From assembly GCF_005233835.1 (NCBI RefSeq), contig NZ_SZQA01000012.1, positions 1 to 64,000 of the forward strand: DNA of 64,000 nucleotides, read 5' to 3'. A program made the translations under genes and the position numbers. How positions within the stretch are numbered: position 1 is the stretch's first letter; the number at the start of each line of letters is the position of its first letter. This DNA is from Herbidospora galbida (GTDB taxonomy: Bacteria > Actinomycetota > Actinomycetes > Streptosporangiales > Streptosporangiaceae). Below are positions 49,814-58,480 of the stretch, piece by piece. The notes below the pieces were generated by a model. The model searched no databases. It was given only the letters and a program-made list of their open reading frames with translations, and was not told where the DNA came from.

Positions 49814-50060
49814 TTCGCATCGTAGGGGTGTGGAGTTAAATTCCCATAGCTCTACTCTCGGAACGGCTCATAGCTGACACCCCTACTCAAAGGGCAGCCG
49901 CCACGGTCGGTCGAAGTACGACCTCCCGAACCCTCCATGCGAGAGGGCGTTCGCCTCGCGCGCGCTTTCGTAGGCCAGGCCTCGCTTGGGCGACTCCCGC
50001 TCTGCTCGAATCCTTGGTGTGAGGGCTTTGCCCGCACGCGCTCCATGCGAGGCTGACGTG
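49814..50060. repeat. Degenerate third copy of tRNA-Ala att with duplicated flank
   Basis: 49814-49855 resembles the 43-bp att repeat with several substitutions and one deletion. The similarity continues past it: the CTCGGAACGG box, the hairpin region, GCGAGAGGGC-type GC boxes and CAGGCCTCGCTTGGG blocks all parallel 48809-49050. The whole 250-bp att-plus-flank was therefore duplicated and has decayed. The gap 49593-50170 has no supported gene. Confidence 0.65.
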
Positions 50061-50170
50061 ATGTGGCGAGTGGCTTCGGCCAATAGATGGCACGTTGATC
50101 TTCCGCGTGACTGTGTGCGCGGTAACAATCGCGTGGGTGCGGAGGCGTTTCGGCGGGACTGACCCGTGAT

Positions 50171-51295
50171 CTACAGCGCCAATCCGCGGTCGACGATGAA
50201 CCGGGTGAGCAGGGCGCGTTCGCTGAAGTCGGCTATGAGGTCCGGAGTGGATGGCCCCTCGAGTCGCTCCCAGGGCAGGGCCGTGAACGCGGAGCGGATG
50301 ACGAGGCTGCCGTGGAATCCATAGGCGATATCGCTGGATGCCGACGGCTTTCCCCGCTCGGCCATCCCATCCCGAAAAGACGATGTGAGCACTTCGTCCA
50401 GCTCGGGCAGTCGGTGGGCCGGGAACTGTCCGGCATGGACCAAGCCCACGAGGAGCTGGCCGAGGTCGAAGCCGATCGCATGCGGCGTCTGGAAGGAGGC
50501 GTCGATGGCGACGAAGGTCTCGGGTTCGTCCGATGGCACGAGCAGGTTCTGCGGGCTCGCGTCACCGTGTGGCAGCGCCTGAGGCAACTGGTCGAGCCGG
50601 TCCAAGATCTGGTCGATCCGGCCGGCGAGGGTCCGCAAGTCCGTTCGCAGGTGTTCGTCGACCGAGGCGGTCACCACGGGATGTGCCCACAGGGCGTCGT
50701 CCTCGAGTTGGGGGAGCGCGCCCATCAGCCGGGCGTGCCGGTACATGCGCAGGCCGAACCCGGGTGGCCAGTCGGCCCCGGCGATCAGGTCGGGATTCGA
50801 GCGGCCGGCCGCGAAGCCTCCGAGCAGCCGGGCGGCTCGGGCGAAGCGCGGCACCTCCCACACGTCGGTGCTCTGCTGGACGTCTTCCATCCACACGGCG
50901 ACGCGGTCGTCGCCGAGTTCGGCGAGGCGGTAGAGGTGAGGGACGCGCAGGCCGGGGGGCAGGTGGTCGAGGAAAGCGGGCTGCCATGCCGCGAGTTCCG
51001 TCCGCCAGGGGAAGTCGTCGACGAAGCGCTGGCGGGTGTGCTCGGGCAACAGGTGCAGGTGGGGCCAGTGCCGGGGGCTCTGGACGACCTTCAGGAAGAT
51101 GCGGAACGGCTCGCCGTCATCGGTGACGCCGTGGATCCGCCAGAGTGCGCCGGTGGACGGGGAGCCGAAGAGTGGATAGTCGACGACCTCCGCCGACCAA
51201 TCCTTCACGGCCGCGGGGCGGCCGAGGGCCCGGCTCACGATCTCGGCGAACTCGGCGTCGCTCACGGAGGCGGAGCCGAGCAGACGGGTCGACAT
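50171..51295 (-). CDS. Aminoglycoside phosphotransferase/kinase-like (APH) family protein
   Basis: 374 residues. The Brenner motif LPHGDASPQNLLVP (near residue 245) is the APH catalytic loop, and FVAIDASFQTPHAIGFDLG stands for the metal-binding DFG-type segment, with Asp in AIDAS. The N-lobe shows FRIFLKVVQSPRHW with the ATP lysine. Such proteins phosphorylate small hydroxylated compounds; resistance is possible but not shown. Divergent from a MarR-type gene with a shared dyad operator. Confidence 0.82.
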   Translation of the reverse strand: MSTRLLGSASVSDAEFAEIVSRALGRPAAVKDWSAEVVDYPLFGSPSTGALWRIHGVTDDGEPFRIFLKVVQSPRHWPHLHLLPEHTRQRFVDDFPWRTELAAWQPAFLDHLPPGLRVPHLYRLAELGDDRVAVWMEDVQQSTDVWEVPRFARAARLLGGFAAGRSNPDLIAGADWPPGFGLRMYRHARLMGALPQLEDDALWAHPVVTASVDEHLRTDLRTLAGRIDQILDRLDQLPQALPHGDASPQNLLVPSDEPETFVAIDASFQTPHAIGFDLGQLLVGLVHAGQFPAHRLPELDEVLTSSFRDGMAERGKPSASSDIAYGFHGSLVIRSAFTALPWERLEGPSTPDLIADFSERALLTRFIVDRGLAL

Positions 51296-51309
51296 GGCGC
51301 GCTCCGAAG

Positions 51310-51350
51310 ATAAGGTTACCTGACTAATGTAGATAGTAAGGTAACCTTAT
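51310..51350. promoter_or_regulatory. Dyad operator between APH and MarR genes
   Basis: Perfect 12-bp arms ATAAGGTTACCT and AGGTAACCTTAT separated by 17 bases. The right arm ends inside the MarR start codon (51349), leaving no ribosome-binding site and pointing to a leaderless MarR transcript. The MarR protein would control both genes from here. Confidence 0.65.
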
Positions 51351-51771
51351 GACTTTGGCCAGCGATCCCGAGCACGTGATCGCGCTCCTCGACCGGGCGC
51401 TGCGGGAAGCCAAGCGCGTCATGGACGAGGTGGTGGCCGACCACGCGCCCGGCCTACGGGTTTCCTTTCTGCGGGTCATGGACCTGATGCCCGCCGACGG
51501 CATCAGGCTGACCGACCTGGCCGGTCGTGCGTCGATGACCAAGCAGGCCATGGGTGAGTTCGTCGCGACCCTGGAGCGGGAGGGCTTCGTACACGTCCTG
51601 CCTGACCCGCGTGATCGGCGGGTGCGCCTCGTGGTGCCCACGGCCCGGGGCGTCGAACTGCAGAAGGCGAGTTCGGCCGCCATCGAGGCACTTGAGCGGG
51701 AGTGGCGGGAGCGGGTCGGCCCTCGACGGTGGGCCACCACGCGCGCCGTCCTGGCGGAGCTGGGTGGGTAG
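51349..51771 (+). CDS. MarR-family transcriptional regulator
   Basis: 140 residues: LRVSFLRVMDLMPADGIRLT, DLAGRASMTKQAMGEFVATL (recognition helix), EREGFVHVLPDPRDRRVRLV (wing). The ATG lies within the right arm of an inverted repeat and lacks a Shine-Dalgarno sequence, so translation is probably leaderless. Divergent from the APH-like gene, which it likely represses until a ligand binds. Confidence 0.85.
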   Translation: MTLASDPEHVIALLDRALREAKRVMDEVVADHAPGLRVSFLRVMDLMPADGIRLTDLAGRASMTKQAMGEFVATLEREGFVHVLPDPRDRRVRLVVPTARGVELQKASSAAIEALEREWRERVGPRRWATTRAVLAELGG

Positions 51772-51840
51772 CCCGCGGGAGCCCCGGCGGGGCTTCATGG
51801 GTTCAAGCCGCCTTCGGCAGCAGCGGTTCTGTATGTGGTC

Positions 51841-52275
51841 TTAGGTGGGGACTGCGCCCACTCGAAGTTCTACCTGAAATTCCTCCTGCCACTCCGCATG
51901 GTCCCGGGGCGGAGGGAGTTCGACTCCGGCCAGCCCGGCGGGGGCGGAGAACTGTCGACGGAGTTGCTCGATGAGCTTCGCGGCCTGAGTGAGCCTTTCT
52001 TGTCGATTGTCCGGGGCTTCGACGCTGAGACCGAGCACGGCGGCACCGTCGCGAGCAACGCAGATGATGGCTTGATAATGCTCTCGACCTCGCAGGTAGA
52101 GCGAGAAGCCTTCGTCGGCATCGGCTTCGGTCGTGATTCCCAGGACGTATGTCCGTGTGAATGCCTGCAACCGATGGTCTTCCCCGGGATCGGCGACGTA
52201 GCTCTCGATGAATCGGCCGAAGATCCCGGGCCTGCGTTCGGGTATCCAGACGTACACGTCAAGACAGGGCGGCAT
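51841..52275 (-). CDS. Hypothetical protein
   Basis: 144 residues: MPPCLDVYVWIPERRPGIFG, FIESYVADPGEDHRLQAFTR, YLRGREHYQAIICVARDGAA, VLGLSVEAPDNRQERLTQAA. The strand-helix pattern, with an opening about a protein or peptide chain and no transmembrane part, looks like a compact alpha/beta domain of immunity-type proteins, but no family is recognised. Codon use is normal for the genome. The opposite-strand frame is judged a shadow. Confidence 0.6.
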   Translation of the reverse strand: MPPCLDVYVWIPERRPGIFGRFIESYVADPGEDHRLQAFTRTYVLGITTEADADEGFSLYLRGREHYQAIICVARDGAAVLGLSVEAPDNRQERLTQAAKLIEQLRRQFSAPAGLAGVELPPPRDHAEWQEEFQVELRVGAVPT

Positions 52276-52479
52276 GCGCCAAGGCTAGGGCGCGTCAACT
52301 GACGATCATCTGGTTCGGGCTGACCGTGCTACTCACCGGAAACGCTTCAGCCATATCGGACGGACGCTTGTGCAATTCACGTCCGAGCAGAGCACGTCGA
52401 TCGAGTGAACCGGCGATCGACTGGGCAGCAGTCCGCGCCGACCTTCGCAGCCATAGGCCCGGAGTGAGTGAACCCTCGA

Positions 52480-53313
52480 TCAGCGGAATGCGGACGCGTT
52501 GCGGTCGGCCCAGTCGGCGAAGGTGGCCGGCGCACGACCGAGGATCTTCTCGACGTCAGAACTGACCCGCTGCTCGTGGACGGTCGGCGTGCCGAGGATG
52601 TCGAGGGTGGTCTCCACCACTTGCGCAGGCATGAACGTGATCATCTGGGCATAGGCCTCCTCCCTCGTCTGCTCCCTGAAGGTGACGGGTTCGCCGATGG
52701 CGTCCCCGATGGCGGCTGCCCGCTGGCGTGGCGTGGTCAACGCGGGGCCGGTCAGTTCGTAGGTCGTCTTCTCATGGCCGGGCTGGGTCAGGGCGACGGC
52801 GGCCACCGCGGCGATGTCGTCGGGGTCGATGACCGGGAGGCCGATGTCGCCGAAAGGCGCGGCGATCGTGCGGCCGGCCGTGACGGACGGCACCCAGGCG
52901 AAGGCGTTGGAGGCGAAGCCGCCAGGCCGCAGGAACGTCCAGTCGGTGCCGGAGGCCATGACGGCCTGCTCGAAAGCGGCGAGGGCCTGTCCGTGTGACG
53001 GAGAGTCCGGGCGGGTGGCCACTCCCTGGGACGAGAGGAGGACGATCCGGCCGGAATCGGCCAACGGCCTCACGACCTGGGCGGCGTTGCCGGCCATCAT
53101 CAACTCTCCGCCGACCAGCAGAAAGATCGCGTCCGCTTCGGCAGGAAGGTCGGCGGACGGCTGAGACAGGTCGGTCGCGAGGGCGCGGACGCCGGGCGGC
53201 ACGTCCGCCTCGGTGATACGGCGGGCGACGGCGGTCACCTCGTGCCCCTGGTCGGCGAGGATGCGGACCAGCGTGCGTCCGACGTTGCCGGTGGCGCCTG
53301 TGACGACGATCAT
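52480..53313 (-). CDS. NAD(P)H-binding NmrA-like oxidoreductase
   Basis: 277 residues: Rossmann start MIVVTGATGNVGRTLVRILA, then ALATDLSQPSADLPAEADAI, IVLLSSQGVATRP and TFLRPGGFASNAFAWVPSVT. Typical of NmrA/QOR2 atypical SDRs with quinone or azo-type substrates. Divergent from a TetR gene that likely represses it at two similar sites in the spacer. Confidence 0.87.
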   Translation of the reverse strand: MIVVTGATGNVGRTLVRILADQGHEVTAVARRITEADVPPGVRALATDLSQPSADLPAEADAIFLLVGGELMMAGNAAQVVRPLADSGRIVLLSSQGVATRPDSPSHGQALAAFEQAVMASGTDWTFLRPGGFASNAFAWVPSVTAGRTIAAPFGDIGLPVIDPDDIAAVAAVALTQPGHEKTTYELTGPALTTPRQRAAAIGDAIGEPVTFREQTREEAYAQMITFMPAQVVETTLDILGTPTVHEQRVSSDVEKILGRAPATFADWADRNASAFR

Positions 53314-53325
53314 GGGAATTCCTTT

Positions 53326-53397
53326 GAGTTAGTTGGCTGACTCACTTATGGAGACCGTAGCACGGGTCGATGCCCTAGAGTTAGTCAGGTGACTGAC
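53326..53397. promoter_or_regulatory. Two direct-repeat operators of the TetR gene
   Basis: GAGTTAGTTGGCTGACTCAC (53326-53345) and GAGTTAGTCAGGTGACTGAC (53378-53397) match at 16 of 20 bases. The second contains an AGTCA-GG-TGACT dyad and covers the TetR start codon, so the regulator gene is probably leaderless and autoregulated. Confidence 0.65.
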
Positions 53398-53979
53398 TTG
53401 AAGGAGCCCGCCCGCGTCCGGACGGCCAGTGCCAAGCGCCGGCGCCTGATGAGGGCGGCGGCCGAAGTCATGCACCGGCAGGGCGCGGAGCGCACCACCA
53501 TCGCCGACATCGCGCGCGCGGCCGAGGTGCCCGTCGGCAACGTCTACTACTACTTCAAGACGAAGGACGAGCTCGTCGCCGCCGCGCTCTCCGAGCACGC
53601 TCGGCAGCTCGACCTGCTCACCGGCGACCTCGACCGGCTCTCCGACCCCCGCGAGCGCCTCAAAGGGCTGATCGCGGCCTGGGTGAGCCAGCGTGACCTC
53701 GCCGCCCGCTACGGCTGCCCGACCGGCACGCTCGCCGTCGAGCTGGACAAAGGCGATGAAGGCGGCCTGGACGTCGAAGCGGGCAAGGTCATCCGGCTAC
53801 TGCTCACCTGGGTCGAGCGCCAGTTCCGCGAGCTGGGCCGGCCGGACCCCGACGGGCTGGCCGTCACCCTCGTAGGCGCCTATCAGGGCATGTCTCTGCT
53901 GGCCAACGCCTTGCGCGACCCGGGGATCATGGAACGCGAGGGCGCTCGCCTGCTCACCTGGATCGATCAGGTCGCCTGA
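53389..53979 (+). CDS. TetR-family transcriptional regulator
   Basis: 196 residues from a GTG: RRRLMRAAAEVMHRQGAERT, TIADIARAAEVPVGNVYYYF (recognition helix and following turn), KTKDELVAAALSEHARQLDL. The C-terminal domain (FVGAYQGMSLLANAL type) resembles YxaF/AcrR-like TetR proteins. No ribosome site upstream; a dyad overlaps the start. Probable repressor of the divergent NmrA-like gene. Confidence 0.88.
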   Translation: MTDLKEPARVRTASAKRRRLMRAAAEVMHRQGAERTTIADIARAAEVPVGNVYYYFKTKDELVAAALSEHARQLDLLTGDLDRLSDPRERLKGLIAAWVSQRDLAARYGCPTGTLAVELDKGDEGGLDVEAGKVIRLLLTWVERQFRELGRPDPDGLAVTLVGAYQGMSLLANALRDPGIMEREGARLLTWIDQVA

Positions 53980-53984
53980 CGCGA

Positions 53985-55751
53985 TCACCGCATCCGGAAG
54001 ACCGGTCCGCGTGGACGGAAGGGGAGCGAGGCCCCTTCGGGGACCAGGTAGGCATGCTCCCGACGCACCCGCACCACGTCACACCACCCGTCGGTGATGA
54101 TCAAAATAGGCCCACCCTGAGGGAAGTCGTCGGCCCGCTCCAGCAGGTTCACCCCCGGCTGCAGCACCGTCCCCCCGCGCCCGCGCACCCGGACCTTCCC
54201 CGCGATCGTCTCCACCGGCAGGTACCCCGCGTCATACGCCGCCGCGTCGCAGAACACCACCCGCGCCTGCGGCACGTCCCTGGCCAGCGCGTAGGACGCG
54301 ATCGCGCCCAGGGCCTTGCCCAGGAGGCGGACGTCCATGGACCCGGACGTGTCGAGGACCACGCCGAACGTCGCGTGCCGCACCACCTCCTCCGGCAGGA
54401 TCCAGCCGGGCCGGGGGATGTCGGGGCTCGACGACTGGCGGCGCGACGCGCGGGCGTAGGTGCGCTTGCGGGTCGGGCTGGGCACGTGTTCGTCGAACCA
54501 GCGGGCCAGTTGGGCGTCCCAGGGCAGTGGGGGCTGGTCGAGGGCGCGGATCTCCTGTTCCAGGCCGCTGGGGAGGTCGCCCCGGCCGGCGGACAGGTGG
54601 TATTCGAGGCCGTTGGCCAGGGCGCTGCGGTAGTAGGCGTCGAGGTCGGCGTACCTGCCCGGGGTGGCGGGTTCGTTCAGGAGGTCACCGAGGCCCTTGC
54701 CGCGGAGGGTGGCCAAACGTCGCATCCGGCGCAGGTCGGTGCTGACGCGGTCGTACACCTCTTCGCTGGACAGGCCTCTCAGATCTGGGTCGTAGAGGAG
54801 CCCTTCGGGCATTTCGCCGACGTTCATCTCGACGAGCCAGCCGTTGACGACGAAGTCGCAGGCCACGTTCCACAGGTACGGATCGCGGCCGCCGACGCGG
54901 TCGCCGTGGCGGAGGGCGGCGTGGAGCATCTCGTGGGCCAGTACGAACCGCCACTCTTCGGCGGGCAGGTCGCGGAGGGGGTTGATGTAGATCTCGCCGG
55001 CTTCGGCGTTGACGGCCGCGATCGCGATCTGCCAGCCTCGGGCGACGTCGGCGTCCGCGACGATCTTCAGGCCGGCGGCCAGGGCGCCGAGCAGCGGATA
55101 TGACGACACGAACCAGCCCAGCGCCAGCTCCCACGGCGGCTTGCGGCGGATCGGGTCGCCGCCGGAGGCGACCGTGACGGCCGCCGTCGCCGCCGAGGAG
55201 ACGCCGATGGCCAGTTCGGCGGGGTACTTGTGCCAGTCGGCTTCCCGTTCGGTGCCGACGGTGAAGTCGGGGTGGTCGCCGGGGGCGTATTCGGCCGGGA
55301 CGCCGGCCGACCAGCGGCGCGCGAGGGTCGCCTCGTCTTCGGCGGGCAGGTCGGGCAGCGGGCGGGGTGGGCGGCCGATGCCGACCGAGGTGAGGAAGCG
55401 GTCGACGGCCACGCAGCAGGCCGCCTGGTAGTGGACCTTGGGGGCGCGTCGCCTGTTTCGGCCCACGGGGCGGTCGAGGTCGCCCGGTTCGGCGGTGCGC
55501 GGGTCGAGGTGGCCGAAGCCGGCGTGCAGGAACAGGTGGGCGAAGACCCAGGCCCAGAGGTCCGATTCGGCCCGGATGCGCGGATTGAACCGGACCGCGT
55601 CCGGCTGGATGTCGGCCCAGACGCCGTTGGGCAGGTCTTCGTCGTCGGTCAGGCCGATGCGCAGGGTGCGGAACAGCGGGTGCTGCGCGGCGTCGCGCCA
55701 GCCTAGGTAAACGGCGACGCGCCACGGGTCGGGTTTGCGCTGCTTGGCCAT
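53985..55751 (-). CDS. DUF2201-type metallopeptidase-VWA protein
   Basis: 588 residues from the ATG at 55751. An N-terminal putative metallopeptidase region has an HExxH zinc motif (FVLAHEMLHAALRH, near residue 272) and an early FAHLFLHAGFGH related segment. The C-terminal VWA-like part has a MIDAS-type FGVVLDTSGSM near 466 with AIASYALARDVPQARVVFCD. It partners the MoxR-type ATPase whose stop overlaps its start. MoxR-VWA pairs act as chaperones inserting metals or remodelling complexes; a protease role is also possible. Substrate unknown. Confidence 0.82.
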   Translation of the reverse strand: MAKQRKPDPWRVAVYLGWRDAAQHPLFRTLRIGLTDDEDLPNGVWADIQPDAVRFNPRIRAESDLWAWVFAHLFLHAGFGHLDPRTAEPGDLDRPVGRNRRRAPKVHYQAACCVAVDRFLTSVGIGRPPRPLPDLPAEDEATLARRWSAGVPAEYAPGDHPDFTVGTEREADWHKYPAELAIGVSSAATAAVTVASGGDPIRRKPPWELALGWFVSSYPLLGALAAGLKIVADADVARGWQIAIAAVNAEAGEIYINPLRDLPAEEWRFVLAHEMLHAALRHGDRVGGRDPYLWNVACDFVVNGWLVEMNVGEMPEGLLYDPDLRGLSSEEVYDRVSTDLRRMRRLATLRGKGLGDLLNEPATPGRYADLDAYYRSALANGLEYHLSAGRGDLPSGLEQEIRALDQPPLPWDAQLARWFDEHVPSPTRKRTYARASRRQSSSPDIPRPGWILPEEVVRHATFGVVLDTSGSMDVRLLGKALGAIASYALARDVPQARVVFCDAAAYDAGYLPVETIAGKVRVRGRGGTVLQPGVNLLERADDFPQGGPILIITDGWCDVVRVRREHAYLVPEGASLPFRPRGPVFRMR

Positions 55752-56818
55752 CACGCCCGCGCCGCCGCCAGGCGAGGCAGGTCGCGGCCGACCTCGATGA
55801 GGAACCACGACGGCAGCACCGGGACGCCGTTGTCGTCGGTCGCGATGACCAACTGGGCGCATTCGAGACTGATCTCGGCCAGTTCGATGAGCAGGGCCTT
55901 GGCCCGGAACGCCAGCCTCTGCAGGGCGGGGGAGGCGTGCTTCTTGGACGCCGGCAGGTCTTTGGCCAGCCGGGCCCGGAACGCCTCCGACAGGAAGAAC
56001 AGCAGGTCGCGGTCTTGCGGGTCGCGCGGCCAGGCGACCTCGCCCTTGAGGACGGCGTCGAGGTCGAAGGCGTGCCTGACCGTCTTCACGTAGGCGCGGA
56101 ACGCCGACGCGTGCACCGGCGACAGGATGCCGTGGGCGAGCACGGCGAGCGTGTCGCCGTCGACGGCCTCGCCGTAGGCGTGCAGCGCGTCAGAGAGCAT
56201 GTGCCACCCGCGCGGCGTGGAGAACGGCTCCTCGGTCTTCGGCGGCGGGCTCCACAGGTGATCGGGCCGCTGTACGAGATGGTCGACCACCCACCGGTGC
56301 ACGCCGTTGGCCGAGGCCCAGACGAGCCAGTCGTCGACCGAAGCCCGCAGGTGAAGGTGGATCATGCGGTTGACCAGCGCCGACGGCATCGGCCGGGCGA
56401 GCGCGTTGTCGGTGGCCCGGTTGCCCGCGCCGATGACGACCGACCCCTTGGGCAGCTCGTAGGTGCCGATCCGCCGGTCGAGGATGAGCGAGTAGAACGC
56501 CTTCTGCACCTCGGCCGAGGAGGCGTTGAGTTCGTCGAGGAACAGGCAGTAGGGCTCGTCGCGGGCGATCGACTCGGGCGGCGCGAACCGGCTGCGGTCG
56601 CCGACGATCTGTGGCACGCCGATGAGGTCTTCGGGCGCGAGCTGGGTGCCGAGCAGCGTCACACATTCGAGCCCCAGCGACTCGGCGAACGCCCTGACCA
56701 GTGAACTCTTCCCGATGCCGGGGGCACCCCAGAGGAAGACGGGACGCACCAGGGCGACGTTGAGCAACACCTCGGGAAGCGCGGCCGGCGTGACGGTGAC
56801 GGTGGCCTGCATACGCAC
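55751..56818 (-). CDS. MoxR-type AAA+ ATPase
   Basis: 355 residues. Walker A GAPGIGKSS (31-39), Walker B CLFLDELNA (Asp95-Glu96), sensor 1 VVIGAGNRATDN and the Arg-finger segment ALVNRMIHLHL. The rest is a helical lid extending about 150 residues. The stop overlaps the start of the VWA-metallopeptidase gene, a fixed pairing for MoxR systems. It would use ATP to remodel targets together with the VWA protein. Confidence 0.87.
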   Translation of the reverse strand: MRMQATVTVTPAALPEVLLNVALVRPVFLWGAPGIGKSSLVRAFAESLGLECVTLLGTQLAPEDLIGVPQIVGDRSRFAPPESIARDEPYCLFLDELNASSAEVQKAFYSLILDRRIGTYELPKGSVVIGAGNRATDNALARPMPSALVNRMIHLHLRASVDDWLVWASANGVHRWVVDHLVQRPDHLWSPPPKTEEPFSTPRGWHMLSDALHAYGEAVDGDTLAVLAHGILSPVHASAFRAYVKTVRHAFDLDAVLKGEVAWPRDPQDRDLLFFLSEAFRARLAKDLPASKKHASPALQRLAFRAKALLIELAEISLECAQLVIATDDNGVPVLPSWFLIEVGRDLPRLAAARA

Positions 56819-56949
56819 CAGCTTCTCGAATCACCTGATCTCCGGCCATCGGTTTTATATGCGGTGTGGGCGACGCTGGGAGGCCTGAGGGCCGGCCTTG
56901 AATGGTTCGGGCCGTTCCCCCAGGCCGTCCGTCCCCGCGGGCGCCCTGG

Positions 56950-57363
56950 TCAGCCGCAGTTGGTGCCGCGCTTGCCGCCCTCGGTTCCGGTGATGCGGCC
57001 CATCCAGTCGACGCAGCGGCCCGCCGCCGAGATGTAGATCGGGCCCGCGTAGGAGGTGTAGTTGCCGCCGTCGTACTGCGGCCAGTGGGTGCCGACCGGG
57101 TGGAGGCCCAGCCCGGCCTCGACCAGGACCCGGGAGCCGACGCTGTTCCGTTTGGCGACGACGCAGTTCTTGCCCGTCGAGGAGTTGTAGGTCAGGAACA
57201 CCGTCCCCTTGGTGCCGATCGGGGCCGAGTTGACGACGCCGTAGCCCGTGCCGCACTCGCCGCCGTAGGAGGCGGCCAGAGCCGGCTGGGCGGACGTGAG
57301 GGTCGCGGCGAGCACGGCGGTGGCGCACGCGGCGGTGACGGTGGCCTTCTTGACGAGTTTCAT
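56950..57363 (-). CDS. Spore-associated protein A (SapA)-like secreted protein
   Basis: 137 residues. Signal peptide about 1-30 (VTAACATAVLAATLTSAQPA, cut after ALA). Mature protein: YGGECGTGYGVVNSAPIGTK, GTVFLTYNSSTGKNCVVAKR, YAGPIYISAAGRCVDWMGRI, TGTEGGKRGTNCG. Four Cys can form two disulphides. The layout matches SapA of Streptomyces, a spore-surface protein of unknown function, so it probably coats aerial hyphae or spores. Preceded by a dyad at 57441-57468. Confidence 0.82.
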   Translation of the reverse strand: MKLVKKATVTAACATAVLAATLTSAQPALAASYGGECGTGYGVVNSAPIGTKGTVFLTYNSSTGKNCVVAKRNSVGSRVLVEAGLGLHPVGTHWPQYDGGNYTSYAGPIYISAAGRCVDWMGRITGTEGGKRGTNCG

Positions 57364-57440
57364 TGGTCCCCTTCCAATGGCTTCCGTTGCGCTTCACGCT
57401 GGCACGGGCTTTCGTCCAACCGGTAGCGATCTCCGTCCGG

Positions 57441-57468
57441 CATTTGTCCGTTGGACATTGGACAAATG
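57441..57468 (-). promoter_or_regulatory. Inverted repeat upstream of the SapA-like gene
   Basis: CATTTGTCC and GGACAAATG arms, perfect, with a ten-base spacer that holds a third GGACA box. It lies between the HTH-NBR1 gene's stop and the SapA-like start, most likely an operator of the latter. Confidence 0.5.
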
Positions 57469-57478
57469 AAACCGCAGG

Positions 57479-58480
57479 TCAGCTCACTCGGACGTCCAGG
57501 AAGATCGGGCGTTTGTCGGGGAACAGGAGACGGCCCTCGGCGTCCACCATCTTCCAGAAGATCTTGCAGGCGCCGGCCGTCTTCGGCGCCTCCACCGTCA
57601 CCCGGATGTCGACCGAGCTCCCCGGCGGGGTGCGGGGGACTCCGACCTTTCTGGGTGCGGCGCACAGGGTGTCGTTCACGCGCATGAGGAAGCGCCCGGC
57701 CCACTCGACCTTGCCGGCGTTCTTGATCCGCCAGACCTTCTCGAACGACTCACCCTTCCCGACCAGGGTGCCGTCGGGAATCGTGACATCGGCCTCGAAG
57801 ACCGACTCGTCGAGGGCGATGGGGGTCGCCACGGACGGCTCCGGCGACCGGCCGCTGAACAGGAACACCCCGGCCACGACGACCGCGCACGCCACGACGG
57901 CGGCGGCCAGAACCTTCGGCCGAAACCTCGAAACCGCTCGCGGGCCTGACGCCACCGGCTCCGGATCCCCGGCGCCGGGGCCTTCGGACGATGCACGCGC
58001 GGTCGGGCTTGTGGATGGTGACGGACTGCCCTGGGGAGCGGCGGATTCCGCGGGGGACGGTGCGAGATCGGTGGAAGGGACCGAGACTGCGGATGATGGC
58101 GCGACGCCTTCGGGAGCGGGCGGGTCGACCCCCTGATGGTGGGAGGCGAGGGCGGTCAGGTCGGTGAGCGCCTTTGTTCTCGTCCAGTGGGTTCGCCACT
58201 CCCGTTCGGTCGCCGCCTGATCCTGCCCCAGCCGCCCCACCGCGAGAACGCGGACGAACTCCCAAGTCACGGCCCAGCTTGGCAAGGTTCGCCCCTGGGC
58301 CGCCGCGGCGAGGGACGACTTCGAGGCGGCGGCGCCCTGGGCGCACATCTCGGCGAACGACGGGTCGCCGGCCGCGATCTTGAGCTGCCACAGTCGGTCG
58401 GCGAACGCCTCGACCGGGCCCGCGTCGGGATCGGGACGGTTGGGTCTGCGTCCGCGCCGGTCTCCCTGTGCGTCTCTCAA
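57479..58480 (-). CDS. HTH-transmembrane-NBR1-Ig-like domain protein
   Basis: 333 residues. Residues about 20-95 resemble the cytoplasmic HTH of actinomycete regulators (LWQLKIAAGDPSFAEMCAQG, SKSSLAAAAQGRTLPSWAVT). A Pro/Ser/Ala linker leads to one membrane helix (about 190-210, VLAAAVVACAVVVAGVFLFS) and an extracytoplasmic NBR1-Ig-like domain (about 225-333: DVTIPDGTLVGKGESFEKVW, RIKNAGKVEWAGRFL, VDIRVTVEAPKTAGACKIFW). An HTH inside and an Ig fold outside suggest transmembrane signalling; this architecture recurs in actinomycetes but is uncharacterised. Confidence 0.75.
   Translation of the reverse strand: MRDAQGDRRGRRPNRPDPDAGPVEAFADRLWQLKIAAGDPSFAEMCAQGAAASKSSLAAAAQGRTLPSWAVTWEFVRVLAVGRLGQDQAATEREWRTHWTRTKALTDLTALASHHQGVDPPAPEGVAPSSAVSVPSTDLAPSPAESAAPQGSPSPSTSPTARASSEGPGAGDPEPVASGPRAVSRFRPKVLAAAVVACAVVVAGVFLFSGRSPEPSVATPIALDESVFEADVTIPDGTLVGKGESFEKVWRIKNAGKVEWAGRFLMRVNDTLCAAPRKVGVPRTPPGSSVDIRVTVEAPKTAGACKIFWKMVDAEGRLLFPDKRPIFLDVRVS

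Noticed and set aside
51835-52302. Plus-strand frame opposite the 144-residue hypothetical gene
   Set aside because: The minus-strand frame has better codon pattern and a plausible folded product; the plus-strand product is low complexity at its ends.
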